Source of the DNA: Porphyromonas crevioricanis
GTDB lineage: Bacteria > Bacteroidota > Bacteroidia > Bacteroidales > Porphyromonadaceae
DNA: 64,000 nucleotides
Direction: 5' to 3'
NCBI RefSeq assembly: GCF_900167225.1
Contig: NZ_FUXH01000007.1
Coordinates: 1-64,000, forward strand
The translations under genes and the position numbers were made by a program. Shown here piece by piece: positions 8,039 to 17,672 of this stretch (positions are counted from its first letter, which is position 1; every line of letters begins with the position of its first letter). The notes beneath the pieces are model-generated. The model made no database searches and was not told where the DNA came from. It saw nothing but the letters and a program-made list of their open reading frames with translations.

Positions 8039-10438
8039 TTAATTTTTGATAGATAGCTTGGCTGTTTTCTCTCCCACACTCAGCAAGTAATTACCATTGG
8101 GCAATCTAAACTCAATATGTACAAAACCATTTTCATTAGTATGACTGAAAAATAGGCATCGGCCATCCAAAGAGAGGATCCGTACTTCTTCACAGGGCTT
8201 TGCACCAAAAACCTCCACATAAGTTCCTGCCGGATTGGGATAAACCTGGAAAACTGCTGCTGACAGATCCGTCAAAGCTGTGTAATCGACAAATTCGGCT
8301 ACGATCTCAGTATCAGCCACGATCTTAGCCATCCTCTTCGGCATAATATCAACACCATTGGCAGTGAGCTTCTCCAAGCGACATTGATCATTTTTTGGAA
8401 AGTCAACTACAGTGAGAGTCATTCCATAAGGCACCTTGTCAAGAGGGAGCTTCTCTGCGATAGCAATTGTCCCATGCTCATTGCTGCGAAGAGTCACCAC
8501 AAAAGTCTTCTGGACAAAAGTGGCAACAATATGAGTGGGACCGGAAACAACAAACGTTTTGTTTTCTTTTATATCCTCTTCATTGGCAGTAAGAGTAGCA
8601 AGTTCCCACCCCTCTGCGGGAGCAACTACAACTGTAAGAGTTGTACCATGAGGTACCTGATTCAGATCATCAAAACCCTGAATTGTAACCTCTCCATCAC
8701 CAATTTTCCTCACAGTTACAGGGGATACTGCTGTTGGATCACTCGGATTGCTTTGTTCATAGTTTCTCCATGCTCCGTCTTTGAAAACCTTCACGATCCA
8801 GTTCTTTTTCGTGGCAATAGCTACATCTGCGTCAGTACAGCTATTTTTCTCTTCGTTGTTATCCAGATCTATCAGGCGCAGCTCTCCTCTAAGTGCTTCG
8901 GAACGCTGAGGGAGCGAATTTATAAGTCGAGTCATAGCCTCGCCTTTTATCTTATTCGCATGACAATCTATATACTTGACATTGGCACAAGAAGAAAAAT
9001 CGAGCTCGGAAATTTTATTTTTCGAGCAATTCAAGACCTCTAAATCGGAGCTCCGTATCGCACTTATTGTTTTAAAGTTATTTTCTGAGCAATCCAACTC
9101 AGAAATACCTCCATACAGACCGACCTCCGAATTTATTTCGGTACTATATTCCACTCGCTTATCTGAGAGACTCAATGTCTCATTCCAATCATACTCCTTA
9201 CTACTATTCAGGTCTATCCAGGCATCGTTGCGAATTACCTTGACTTGTAACTCTACGCTATAGCTGGTTGTCGAAAGCACAATTGCTGATCCGGAAATAG
9301 GGGCTGCAATAAAAGGAGCTTCTTTCGGAATCATCCCTTTCAGAACCCATTGATTAAAGTTATAGCCATCTCCATATAGGAATCTGGGGTCGAAAGCATC
9401 AAGAGCAAAAAAGCCATCATCTTCACCACTCCATCCCCAATTGATATGAACGAACCCACTCTCATTTATCCCATCTGCCAGGAAGAAATGTCCTCCATGT
9501 CTCTTGCTCTGCGCTAAATGAAGTACAGGTCTGTTTGCTTTGAACTCTTCATGTAGCATCTTCATCCAATTCTCATCAGTATATTTCTCTCTACCAACAA
9601 TTTCAGTGTCATAGAGAAAATTATTCTTCACCGCATAAAGCAAATCACTCATGTAGGCACCACTCCCGGCTCCATAGGGAGAATAATTCATCTTCATGGC
9701 TATCCCACAAGCATACATTAGATCGCTCACAGCCTTTGCTTCAACATCGGTATAATTCCCCTTTGTATAAACCTCTCGCATATTGTCAAAGTCGAATGAG
9801 ATTGTAGACAAGTCTTCTACGATATGCAGATCATGCTCATTTGAAGTATAGTTCACCCGACCTATAGCTCGTTCAGGGTATCGGTTGTATGCAATAAGCA
9901 TAGCCAAGGCAGTGGCTCCGCATCCAGTATAGGAATGCTTACCTCCTACCTCAGGAGTACGACGATTGTAGGGCTCGAGCTGATCCCACTTGTAAGGGAT
10001 CATCGGCTCTATGGGAGTGTAAGTCGTCTGGACTTTATTTTTTTGCTTTTGAGGATCAAGAAAGGAAGCCAACTCCAGATACATCTTCAAAGCCGGAGAC
10101 ATAGAGGCATAGTCGATTCTGCCATCAGGAGAGTAGGCCAATATCTGTGACCTAAGCCCCTCTATGTCCGAAACAAGCACAAATCCTTGTTTCTCAGGTA
10201 AATTGAAGGCATGAACTCGAAATTCTTCCGGCAAGTAAGTCTCTCGTAAATCAACCTTGGTAACCTTGGATTTGGGTTTGACATGCTGTAGCATCTCAAG
10301 AGCAACGGAGCGGGCTCTTTCTTTACCCAACTGAGCCGTTGCCATATCAGGCAACAACAAAAGACAAAGCAACAGGGAGAACACAAATGGCAACCTCAGT
10401 CCATAGAGATTAATCCGATGTAAAAAACTCGTTTTCAT
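8039..10438 (-). CDS. T9SS-secreted streptopain-family (C10) cysteine protease, periodontain/PrtT-like
   Basis: 799 residues from ATG at 10438 (a GTG two codons upstream is less likely); signal peptide ends near DMATAQ. Residues about 40-140 resemble the SpeB propeptide. The C10 catalytic domain has the nucleophile in KHSYTGCGATALAML (Cys near 173) and the His in HGGHFFLADG (near 317), followed by the family hallmark FVHINWGWSGEDDGFFALDA. Then come about three cysteine-type LRRs (LDCSENN, NCSKNKISELDF, CHANKI), a module with EAMTRLINSLP, two repeats resembling divergent InlB B-repeats (VPHGTTLTVV and VPYGMTLTVV), and a C-terminal type A sorting domain starting YPNPAGTYVEV. It is probably exported, cleaved and anchored by T9SS. 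Known relatives are periodontain and PrtT of P. gingivalis and interpain of Prevotella; which of these is orthologous needs a search. Confidence 0.9.
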   Translation of the reverse strand: MKTSFLHRINLYGLRLPFVFSLLLCLLLLPDMATAQLGKERARSVALEMLQHVKPKSKVTKVDLRETYLPEEFRVHAFNLPEKQGFVLVSDIEGLRSQILAYSPDGRIDYASMSPALKMYLELASFLDPQKQKNKVQTTYTPIEPMIPYKWDQLEPYNRRTPEVGGKHSYTGCGATALAMLIAYNRYPERAIGRVNYTSNEHDLHIVEDLSTISFDFDNMREVYTKGNYTDVEAKAVSDLMYACGIAMKMNYSPYGAGSGAYMSDLLYAVKNNFLYDTEIVGREKYTDENWMKMLHEEFKANRPVLHLAQSKRHGGHFFLADGINESGFVHINWGWSGEDDGFFALDAFDPRFLYGDGYNFNQWVLKGMIPKEAPFIAAPISGSAIVLSTTSYSVELQVKVIRNDAWIDLNSSKEYDWNETLSLSDKRVEYSTEINSEVGLYGGISELDCSENNFKTISAIRSSDLEVLNCSKNKISELDFSSCANVKYIDCHANKIKGEAMTRLINSLPQRSEALRGELRLIDLDNNEEKNSCTDADVAIATKKNWIVKVFKDGAWRNYEQSNPSDPTAVSPVTVRKIGDGEVTIQGFDDLNQVPHGTTLTVVVAPAEGWELATLTANEEDIKENKTFVVSGPTHIVATFVQKTFVVTLRSNEHGTIAIAEKLPLDKVPYGMTLTVVDFPKNDQCRLEKLTANGVDIMPKRMAKIVADTEIVAEFVDYTALTDLSAAVFQVYPNPAGTYVEVFGAKPCEEVRILSLDGRCLFFSHTNENGFVHIEFRLPNGNYLLSVGEKTAKLSIKN

Positions 10439-11165
10439 ACCCACAAAGAGATTAAATGATAGAACAACTATTCAGACCTCGGGCGACTCTTATTTCTCCA
10501 AGCATAAGAAACAACAATCCTAATGCAGAACACGATGTCAAATCTGCAAAGAAGCCGAGGATTGCAACAAATGTATGAAAAGAATCTAATGATACCATCG
10601 CATAAATTCCGGGCATAAGTCCTTGGGAAGTTCCCAGAAATAGCATATGATTGTGTATTACTATATTTATTTTCGTTTCTCGTCAGACATATTTTTTCTG
10701 CTCCGATTAGGGGTTTTTCAATAGAGTTTAGCGACTCCTTTTCGATGCCAAGGGGAGGCATTTTTGACTAACACGGGAGAAAACAAAAATTCTCTCCTGA
10801 GAAAAAATTTGCTCTCTCCTGTGTTAGCAAAATTTCTCTCAGGAGAAAAAATCGACCTCTCCAGAAGGCCCTATTCATCGAGGTTTTGGGAGGTCGATAT
10901 AAAGCACATAAAAAGGAAGAGATTTGCCTGTTTATATAGCCGAGTTTTCTCTTATTTTCTCGTTTTCACCACGAGCGAAAATTTACAAAACATACACGGT
11001 TTATTAGCCTTGCAGAATACGATAATCTTGAAGGTATTGAGATGGAGGGTGAAGGGGAGTATACTTGTCCTCGAATGTCGAAAATAATGCGGCGAATGTC
11101 AGGTTATACGGCAGTCTCATTGTAGGAATTGTACAATTACACTGATAACAAGGTGTACATAAACA
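10439..11165. other. Intergenic region with dispersed repeat copy A
   Basis: No believable gene; short frames here are built from the repeat at 10768. On the minus strand TACATTTG (10568-10575) fits the -7 consensus and could start the protease mRNA with a leader of about 120 bases, but no good -33 element was seen. Confidence 0.5.
10768..10880 (+). repeat. Dispersed modular repeat, copy A
   Basis: A 113-bp core begins CTAACACGGGAGA and contains inverted and direct copies of the block TTCTCTCCTGAG / CTCTCAGGAGA. CTAACAC at the left is mirrored by GTGTTAG about 50 bases on. Copy C (39563) has the same length and order; copy B (25046) has part of the core inverted. Similarity to copy C continues weakly to about 11080 (TTGCAG, then GATAATCTTGAA). 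Confidence 0.85.
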
Positions 11166-11202
11166 CGAATGTCGGCAGTGAATAATTCACTGCCGACATT
11201 CG
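11166..11202 (-). terminator. Terminator of the 1583-residue T9SS protein gene
   Basis: A perfect 17-bp inverted repeat: CGAATGTCGGCAGTGAA (11166-11182), loop TAA, and its exact complement (11186-11202). It lies about 40 bases past the stop of the minus-strand gene ending at 11244, and the following minus-strand bases are T-rich (TGTTTATG). Confidence 0.75.
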
Positions 11203-11243
11203 CATGAAAATTATCGTATAGGGCAACTTACCCTAAACTCTTC

Positions 11244-14200
11244 TCAGTTGGCCATATCGAACTTACGAACCTGACGACTACCATCCTCTAAACGAAGATC
11301 GATCATCACAACTCCTTGCACATTGCTATCAATATCAATATCGGCATTGGTAGAGCCAGCAAACTGCCATTCTCCACAGCGACGGCCCTGCATATCGAAG
11401 ATCACAACAGAGCGTAGCCCTACACTGCTATCGATATGCAGAAGATCTCCTCGGCGAGAGATATGCAAATTAGGAGAAACAATGGATTCGAGAGCTGTCG
11501 GCTCATTCTCTACTCCGAAACGTTTTACCTTAAGAACAAAGCGTTCGGCCGGGCGATCACTTGGCTGATGCACAAAGCGATAAGTGGAGTTGGACAACAA
11601 GTCTTGCTCTTTACCCTCCATCTTGTCTATCAACGTGAGTTGCTCGTATACAGAGCGGTCGAGCTGATCAAATGACATCTCCATTTCTCCGCCCAGTGTT
11701 GCCTCTACACCAAGAGCGAATGCACCATAGGCTTTCGTTGGGCTTTCTACCACATTGGAAGCTCCTGTTTCGGGGTCTACAAAGAAGACAGTCGGCACAA
11801 AGCTGTACTCGCTATTACTCAAAGCAGGTACCGAGCCTTTTCCCTCCCAGCTCAGGTAGGAAATGGTTTCTTGGCCACGTGTGTTACTTACACGAACGGA
11901 GAGAGGATGTACCGTGGACTCGTCAGAAGCAGACCGCAACTCAACCAACTCTGTACCCAATTCTGTACGCCAAGAAGGCAGCAAGACGGTATTGCTTCCT
12001 ACCGGGAAGATAAGCTCTGTAGCAGCATTCTTCTTACGCAAAACAATCGACTGCAATGGAGCAATAGACTTGCCAAGGTTCACAGAAGTCCCGGTATTTT
12101 CCTTGTTATAGAACTCCCAAACTCCACTCTTTCCATTGAATATGTAGTAATAAGGATAGATCACATCTTTGTTGGCTTCCCAAAACTTATCAAAGTCAAT
12201 CGGGGTCATGAAAGGGTTACCCATCATAAACCAATCATCGGCTTTCATTCCTTCTTTCAAGCTCAATACATATCCTCTTTCGGGAGTACCGGACAGTATT
12301 ACGTTGCCAATCTTCCGGTCAGCTCCTTCGAATATAAAACGATAAGCATCCTTAGAGCGTTTGCCCTTATCTGTTTTATTTACGGGCTGGAGGGTATTAT
12401 CGTTGTAGTAGCCGAAAATACTGTTCACTCCATCGTAGTAATGGAGAGGATAGGCACTAACACGGGATCCATCTTCAAAGAAGGGAACACGAACAATCCC
12501 ATTTAACTTATTGAGATGCTTGTGATCATCATAACCAACGATCCCGGCCTGATACTTACCGACCTTGAGAGCCATTGCACCATTGTGATCGGATAGCTTC
12601 TCAACCAGATTATTGATTGGCTTTTTGAAAGAGGCATCGGTAGGCTTATTGCCTCCAACCTCGATCTTCAAATAACGCTGATAAGTCTTGGGATAGCCAG
12701 CTAAGCCGAAGTCTCCGGAGAATATCTCCTTAAGCGGAGCAGCAATCATATACCACTGATCTCTATCCATCAATTTGCTGTCAGCTTCGGGGAAATACTG
12801 TTCCCGATGTGCTTTGATCTGATGGTCGGCATCAAGGATCCCAAAATTATAATCCACATAAGCCTTTTGATAGGAGAGGAAGTGTGGGTTACCCAGTTGG
12901 GAGCCATGGTGGAGATAAAGCTTATCGCACTCGGGATTTCCATAGGTTTCCCGCTTGGTCTCGGCACCCAAATCCGGGAAAGCCTTGTCCACTTTGGCCG
13001 GAATATGAACGGTGGTACAAGATGCAGGCACTGCATTCACGGGCTTTCCTTCTTCATTTGCCCAATTCTTCACATTATGCCAGTTTGCATCAACAGCGTC
13101 TTTGCGCCACCAAAGCAAGCGAGGAGCAACGGAAATAGGGAATTCAATTGTTACCGTCCCATTAGGGTGCCCATCACACATAATACCATTGATAGTCACC
13201 TTGAAAGTCCCTGACAGATCGGATGTAGCATTCTCAATCTTCAGTTTACGCCCCTTGTAGACATTCTTGTTAGGCAGCTCCCATACATAGGCATTCTCAT
13301 CATCACTGGCATTGATTGCAGCCACCATCAACTCAATAGTCTCTCCTTCACAGAACTTACGTTTTTGGTCTTTGGACTGAATGGCGATAGGCGAAGGTAG
13401 AGAATAAACAATCAGCTTCTCTATCGAAGAGTTCTTACACTTCTTGTCTACAATCTTTGCTTTATACCCCTGAGGATCAACAGGTATTTTGGGATCTGAA
13501 TCCTTAGCATTGGATCCCAGTCTAAATTCAGCTCCCTTCCCTTTTTTCAGATCTTCCAGAGAAACATCAATCGAAGCCAAAGCCTTAGAGTCATTCTCCA
13601 GATCTTCATCTGTCGCATCTCTTCTGAAAAGACTTACCCGAACATCTCCGACATAGTTAATTGGATTTACTCGAATAAGTCCAGAAGAGTTGTTCGGACA
13701 GATATACCCTATGTATTTCTCTCTGTCGTAAGAGAGCAAAGCATTTGAGAGTCGGAAACTATAAGTAGAAAGACAAGGCAACAGCTGTTCTGATTTAACC
13801 TTATCCGGAGCATAAATCAAACGAACCTCCATATCCCCCCTCGTTTCAGGTACATCTATGTAGATCTTGGAAGGATCATCTTCTCCATGAGTTGAGATAA
13901 CTCCGTAGTCATTCCAGTGAGCCAAAGCAGTCCCTTTGAGATTTGTTCGGATATCTTTCTTCCCTATTCCATCAGGGTATTTGGTTATCAGCAAGTTAAC
14001 CGAGGTTGATTTGCCATCTTTCTTCAGAAGATCCTTTCCATTCCCAGCGAAAGGGAAAACACGTGCATATCCACACTCCTCTTTTGAGAAGTGAGGGGTA
14101 AAAGCATCCCTATTTTCAGTGTATTTAGGCCTATTTTTACTTAACTCCTCTTCAGTAAATACTTTCTCTACCTTATATTTCTTATTACAGATTTCGACCT

Positions 14201-15995
14201 CAAACTCATACTTCCCAGCCGGAATATGTATGTAAGTCTTTTCTCTTTCTTTCCCTCTCTCGGAGAAGACATGAAAAAATGAACTCTCAAAATCATTGGG
14301 TACAGTATAGACATCACCGACCTTCATGGCTCCCTCCAAAGGCTTAAATCCTTTTGGCGCACTCACAAAACGAATAATGTGTCCTTTCATAGCCTTGGCA
14401 ATAGGATAAGCACGTATCAACATATCAACCCTATTCTTGCCCTCACAATAATCAGGCAACAAAGCTATGCTCTGATCATATCTCGTCTTCTCCATGGGCT
14501 CAAATTCAAGGATCTGCTTGGAACCTCTAGTATCTGTAACGATGACCTCATAAGTTTTGTCTCGGCTCAAGTCTGTATCAAACTTGGTATACTTCCCTCC
14601 CTTATCACTATGGTGGTCGATATAATTGAACTCTTTTGTTTCAATTATTTGAGACGATCCTTTTTCCTTGAGCTGACCCGTGAGAGGCAAACACATAAGA
14701 TTAACCGTCTCCTTATGCGGACGCATCCTTATCCCATACTTGTCGTTGCAAACATCGCCACGATTCTCAAGGTAATGCTCCAGCAATTTGGGGAATGGTT
14801 CCGTCTTGCCATCCTTAGGTTTGTATGGATTGAAGCCTTCTCTCATCTGTTCGTCCGAACCGACAACTTGCAAAAATACTTCGGGCCAGTATTCTTCTTT
14901 AAGCCACATTTCCTCATAGCTCTTGCCTTCTGGCATCCGGTAATACAAGCTTCCCTCAGCTATGCCTTCGACTACAATTTGTTCAGAGCCGACCCCAAAA
15001 GTCTCATCATGTTTGTTAGGTCCTCCATAGTTTGAGTAAGCGTAATATTTAGGTTTCTTACCTTGCTTGCTCTCTGCTATTGTTTGAAATCCGTAATGAT
15101 AGTATTTAGAAAGCGTATCCAGATTATTGATATAGGGATATATATCCCGAGTTGGCTCTTCGTAATGAAGAGAAGGTCTCTTATTGTGCCAAAATGCAAC
15201 CCAACCACATTTAGTTTGCTTCATGTAGAAGTTCATGTACGGCTTCCAATAAGGAAAATCTGCTGCCCCTCCCTGCGGCAAATCTGAAGCTACATACTCC
15301 ATTTTCACGCTGATGGCAGGTGCTTCCTTACCACAAGCATCAGACATCTGAATCACATACTCCCCAACAGGCAACTCATAGAGATACTTCTTCTTGCCAT
15401 TCTCCAGATCGGTAAATACCTTCTTTCCTTTGTATGTATTAGGGCTGCTCAAAATAGTAGCCTTGTAGGGAGCTGTCCCATCTTTTACGAAGAGGGAAAC
15501 AATACCCGTAAGTTTGTACTCAGATGCTCCTTCCGGTTTATACTTATTCAAAGACTTCCGCTCAAGCGTAACCGTCGTAGTCATGGGAACGTAGGAAGAA
15601 GTAACCGTGATGGGAGATCCTGTCAAGAAAAAAGATACTCCACTGTTCTTTAACTGAACCTTCGCACGAGGTATGTATATGCCCGATCCGACAGGAAATT
15701 TATTTTCCACAACATAATTCCCAGAAGGAGTCAATGGCTGACCGTCCTTGGTATCCAAACGATAAGTCTTTATTACCTCGCCGACAGGATGCCCCGGCTT
15801 GGGCGAAACTTCAATAACGATATCTCCATCGATACCTCCACACTTGGAGTGAGTAACTGTTGTCTTAATCTCAAAGTCGTCCAAACTCTGTGCAGCGAGC
15901 TTCGGAGATCCAATCAAAATAAAAAACACAGACAAAGCTCCCCACAGAAACTGTCGAACTCTGTTGCATCTAATAAGTAAATTCATCCTCTTCAT
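11244..15995 (-). CDS. Large T9SS-secreted SprB-like surface protein
   Basis: 1583 residues; ATG at 15995 (MKRMNLL) with an alternative ATG three codons in. A signal peptide ends near PKLAAQ. The N-terminus (about 40-130) contains VTHSKCGGIDGDIVIEVS, which resembles SprB repeats of gliding adhesins. Around residue 960, WWRKDAVDANWHNVKNW then VPASCTTVHIPA matches a module common in Bacteroidota secreted proteins (W..NW..PSS..VIIPA). Around 1080-1270 are WYMIAAPLKEIFSGDF and GNPFMTPIDFDKF, also characteristic of such proteins. The C-terminal 75 residues form a type A sorting domain (VSPNLHISRRGDLLHI, VVIFDMQGRR, VVMIDLRLEDGS). No catalytic motif was recognised. Adhesion or surface-layer function is inference. 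It has its own terminators on both sides, so it is a single-gene unit. Confidence 0.85.
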   Translation of the reverse strand: MKRMNLLIRCNRVRQFLWGALSVFFILIGSPKLAAQSLDDFEIKTTVTHSKCGGIDGDIVIEVSPKPGHPVGEVIKTYRLDTKDGQPLTPSGNYVVENKFPVGSGIYIPRAKVQLKNSGVSFFLTGSPITVTSSYVPMTTTVTLERKSLNKYKPEGASEYKLTGIVSLFVKDGTAPYKATILSSPNTYKGKKVFTDLENGKKKYLYELPVGEYVIQMSDACGKEAPAISVKMEYVASDLPQGGAADFPYWKPYMNFYMKQTKCGWVAFWHNKRPSLHYEEPTRDIYPYINNLDTLSKYYHYGFQTIAESKQGKKPKYYAYSNYGGPNKHDETFGVGSEQIVVEGIAEGSLYYRMPEGKSYEEMWLKEEYWPEVFLQVVGSDEQMREGFNPYKPKDGKTEPFPKLLEHYLENRGDVCNDKYGIRMRPHKETVNLMCLPLTGQLKEKGSSQIIETKEFNYIDHHSDKGGKYTKFDTDLSRDKTYEVIVTDTRGSKQILEFEPMEKTRYDQSIALLPDYCEGKNRVDMLIRAYPIAKAMKGHIIRFVSAPKGFKPLEGAMKVGDVYTVPNDFESSFFHVFSERGKEREKTYIHIPAGKYEFEVEICNKKYKVEKVFTEEELSKNRPKYTENRDAFTPHFSKEECGYARVFPFAGNGKDLLKKDGKSTSVNLLITKYPDGIGKKDIRTNLKGTALAHWNDYGVISTHGEDDPSKIYIDVPETRGDMEVRLIYAPDKVKSEQLLPCLSTYSFRLSNALLSYDREKYIGYICPNNSSGLIRVNPINYVGDVRVSLFRRDATDEDLENDSKALASIDVSLEDLKKGKGAEFRLGSNAKDSDPKIPVDPQGYKAKIVDKKCKNSSIEKLIVYSLPSPIAIQSKDQKRKFCEGETIELMVAAINASDDENAYVWELPNKNVYKGRKLKIENATSDLSGTFKVTINGIMCDGHPNGTVTIEFPISVAPRLLWWRKDAVDANWHNVKNWANEEGKPVNAVPASCTTVHIPAKVDKAFPDLGAETKRETYGNPECDKLYLHHGSQLGNPHFLSYQKAYVDYNFGILDADHQIKAHREQYFPEADSKLMDRDQWYMIAAPLKEIFSGDFGLAGYPKTYQRYLKIEVGGNKPTDASFKKPINNLVEKLSDHNGAMALKVGKYQAGIVGYDDHKHLNKLNGIVRVPFFEDGSRVSAYPLHYYDGVNSIFGYYNDNTLQPVNKTDKGKRSKDAYRFIFEGADRKIGNVILSGTPERGYVLSLKEGMKADDWFMMGNPFMTPIDFDKFWEANKDVIYPYYYIFNGKSGVWEFYNKENTGTSVNLGKSIAPLQSIVLRKKNAATELIFPVGSNTVLLPSWRTELGTELVELRSASDESTVHPLSVRVSNTRGQETISYLSWEGKGSVPALSNSEYSFVPTVFFVDPETGASNVVESPTKAYGAFALGVEATLGGEMEMSFDQLDRSVYEQLTLIDKMEGKEQDLLSNSTYRFVHQPSDRPAERFVLKVKRFGVENEPTALESIVSPNLHISRRGDLLHIDSSVGLRSVVIFDMQGRRCGEWQFAGSTNADIDIDSNVQGVVMIDLRLEDGSRQVRKFDMAN

Positions 15996-16134
15996 CTTTT
16001 TTGTTTTTCATCCAGTTGATTTTAAGGGAGGGTGAAAATACAACATCCTTATGAAATAAAAGTTCTGTATGTCATAAAATTCAGCACAATAATTGCGCAT
16101 ATACAACACTTTCTCACCTTGATTAAAACAATAA

Positions 16135-16165
16135 AGGGGAGTGTTATTGTATTTAACACTCCCCT
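16135..16165 (-). terminator. Terminator of the LRR protein gene
   Basis: A perfect 11-bp stem, AGGGGAGTGTT (16135-16145) with AACACTCCCCT (16155-16165) and a 9-base loop. It is followed on the minus strand by TTATTGTTTTAAT and lies 36 bases past the LRR gene stop. Confidence 0.8.
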
Positions 16166-16201
16166 CCCCTCAATACAAATTACTATTCCGAACAAATAAG
16201 G

Positions 16202-17329
16202 TTACTTGAGAACAAAAAGCTCAGCAATAGAAACTCCACTTCTCAGCAAATAAACTCCCGGAATCAGAGATGTCAAATCTATCTTCACAATCCCCGATTG
16301 ATCTGCATCCCCATCCAAGAGACGATGTCCATCTACACTAAAAATTATGACCTTGCCCTCTGCATCGACTTTATCTACATGCAAGATGCGGTCTCGCAAA
16401 GAAAGAGAAGGTTTCACCTCCTTTTTTTGTACGTCTTCACAAGTCTCAGGAAAGCTTCCTTCATGAGGCACATAACCGGTAGAACCCAATGTTGCATACA
16501 CTTCCCAATTCTTCGCTTTGGCTATCTCGACATCATCCTTCGTGCAAATATTATGCTCATCATTCCCCTCTTCCTGATTCACCACACAAATAAAGCCTTT
16601 AGAGGAAGTGGTACAAGGAGGTAGAGAATTAAACATACGAGTCATTGCCTCGTCTTTTAGAAAGTTGTTATGACAATATAGATGAGTCAGAGAAGTATTC
16701 TTCGACAAGGATAGTTCAGAGAGTTGGTTTCTGTCACAAAACAATTTTTTCAAATTCAAAAGAGGAGATAGGTCAAGTTGCTTGATCTCATTCCCTGAAC
16801 AACGTAAATGAGTAATAGAAGAATTATTGGATAAATCGAGTCTGGTAAGTTTATTATCCGAACAACGCAAAAACTCGATCTTGCTATTTTTCGACACATC
16901 TAATTGTTCTAAGAGATTGTTGTGGCAATGCAAATGGGATATGCTCTCATTTTTCGATAAATCGAGCGAAGTAATACAATTGTTGTTGCAAATCAATCCA
17001 GTCAAACTTGGCATATTGGTCACATCCAAGTGAGTAAGCTCATTATCACTACAGTTCAAAGCCAAAACCTCACCACTTATCACAACCTTCTCTGAAGACA
17101 ACGTACAAACAAGAGTCTCCGGGTCAAGGAAATAGTAACTAGAAATACCCTGCAAAGAGAAATCACCCTCCGCAACAACCTTGATACCAATAGCATCACC
17201 TATTTTCTTGCTCGTTGTCATAGAAATTGTCTTCGGCTGTTCTTGAGCTAGGAGCGATTGGGCAGACAAGACAGACAAATAAAGGATAGCAAAGGCGGAC
17301 ACAAGCCGCATGAAGTTTTTCATTCTCAT
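16202..17329 (-). CDS. T9SS-secreted cysteine-type leucine-rich repeat protein
   Basis: The believable start is ATG at 17329 (MRMKNFMRLVSAFAILYLSV, a signal peptide ending SLLAQ). A longer in-frame extension upstream has Cys-rich, unstructured composition and crosses the promoter, so it is rejected. The product is 375 residues with six to seven 21-residue repeats of pattern CxxNxLxxLDLSxNxxIxxL (CNNNCITSLDLSKN, CHNNLLEQLDVSKN, CSDNKLTRLDLSNN, CSGNEIKQLDLS, CDRNQLSELSLSKN). The tail module EAMTRMFNSLP, then DDVEIAKAKNW, is nearly the same as in the C10 protease at 8039. The C-terminus (LRDRILHVDK, KVIIFSVDGHRLLDG, PGVYLLRS) is a T9SS sorting domain. It resembles InlJ-type LRR proteins of P. 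gingivalis, which affect biofilm; orthology is not shown. Confidence 0.87.
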   Translation of the reverse strand: MRMKNFMRLVSAFAILYLSVLSAQSLLAQEQPKTISMTTSKKIGDAIGIKVVAEGDFSLQGISSYYFLDPETLVCTLSSEKVVISGEVLALNCSDNELTHLDVTNMPSLTGLICNNNCITSLDLSKNESISHLHCHNNLLEQLDVSKNSKIEFLRCSDNKLTRLDLSNNSSITHLRCSGNEIKQLDLSPLLNLKKLFCDRNQLSELSLSKNTSLTHLYCHNNFLKDEAMTRMFNSLPPCTTSSKGFICVVNQEEGNDEHNICTKDDVEIAKAKNWEVYATLGSTGYVPHEGSFPETCEDVQKKEVKPSLSLRDRILHVDKVDAEGKVIIFSVDGHRLLDGDADQSGIVKIDLTSLIPGVYLLRSGVSIAELFVLK

Positions 17330-17473
17330 ATTCTTGGTTATTCTTTTGTATATACCGTGGTCTGTTCTCAGAAGAGTATTTTTTTGTGAAAAATAAGATG
17401 AGAACCGGCAAGCAAAACACCTAAGACAGGTTTGACATGCAAAAGAGCGTAAAATACCTGCCGTACATCTCGC

Positions 17474-17481
17474 CAAAGATA
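17474..17481 (-). promoter_or_regulatory. -7 element for the LRR protein gene
   Basis: TATCTTTG on the minus strand matches TAnnTTTG. Transcription would begin near 17467, giving a leader of about 138 bases to the ATG at 17329. No clear TTG is found 19-20 bases upstream, so the match is partial. Confidence 0.5.
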
Positions 17482-17596
17482 GTAGTAATTGATAGAACAC
17501 CACTGATATAAAGTGTATTTACAATCCGGTACAGGCCATGTATCTCCACAATAATTAAAAGCCGAAATCACTATCTGCAAACTATCGAAGGCTTAC

Positions 17597-17604
17597 TATC
17601 TTTG
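17597..17604 (+). promoter_or_regulatory. -7 element for the LPS kinase-glycosyltransferase operon
   Basis: TATCTTTG matches TAnnTTTG; the triplet at the -33 position is CTG rather than TTG. Transcription would start near 17611, about 60 bases before the ATG at 17673. Confidence 0.55.
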
Positions 17605-17672
17605 TCAAGGAAATCCCCTACCAAAGCAAAGTTGGCCACCGCTCACTCCACCCAAGCAATAGTCACGAATCC

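Noticed and set aside
10764-11087. Small protein gene in repeat A
   Set aside because: The frame is the translated dispersed repeat; similar Ser-Pro-Val-Leu-Ala-Lys frames occur at copies B and C in shifting frames.
17330-17503. N-terminal extension of the LRR protein
   Set aside because: It would hide the signal peptide, is Cys-rich without pattern, and crosses the promoter at 17474.
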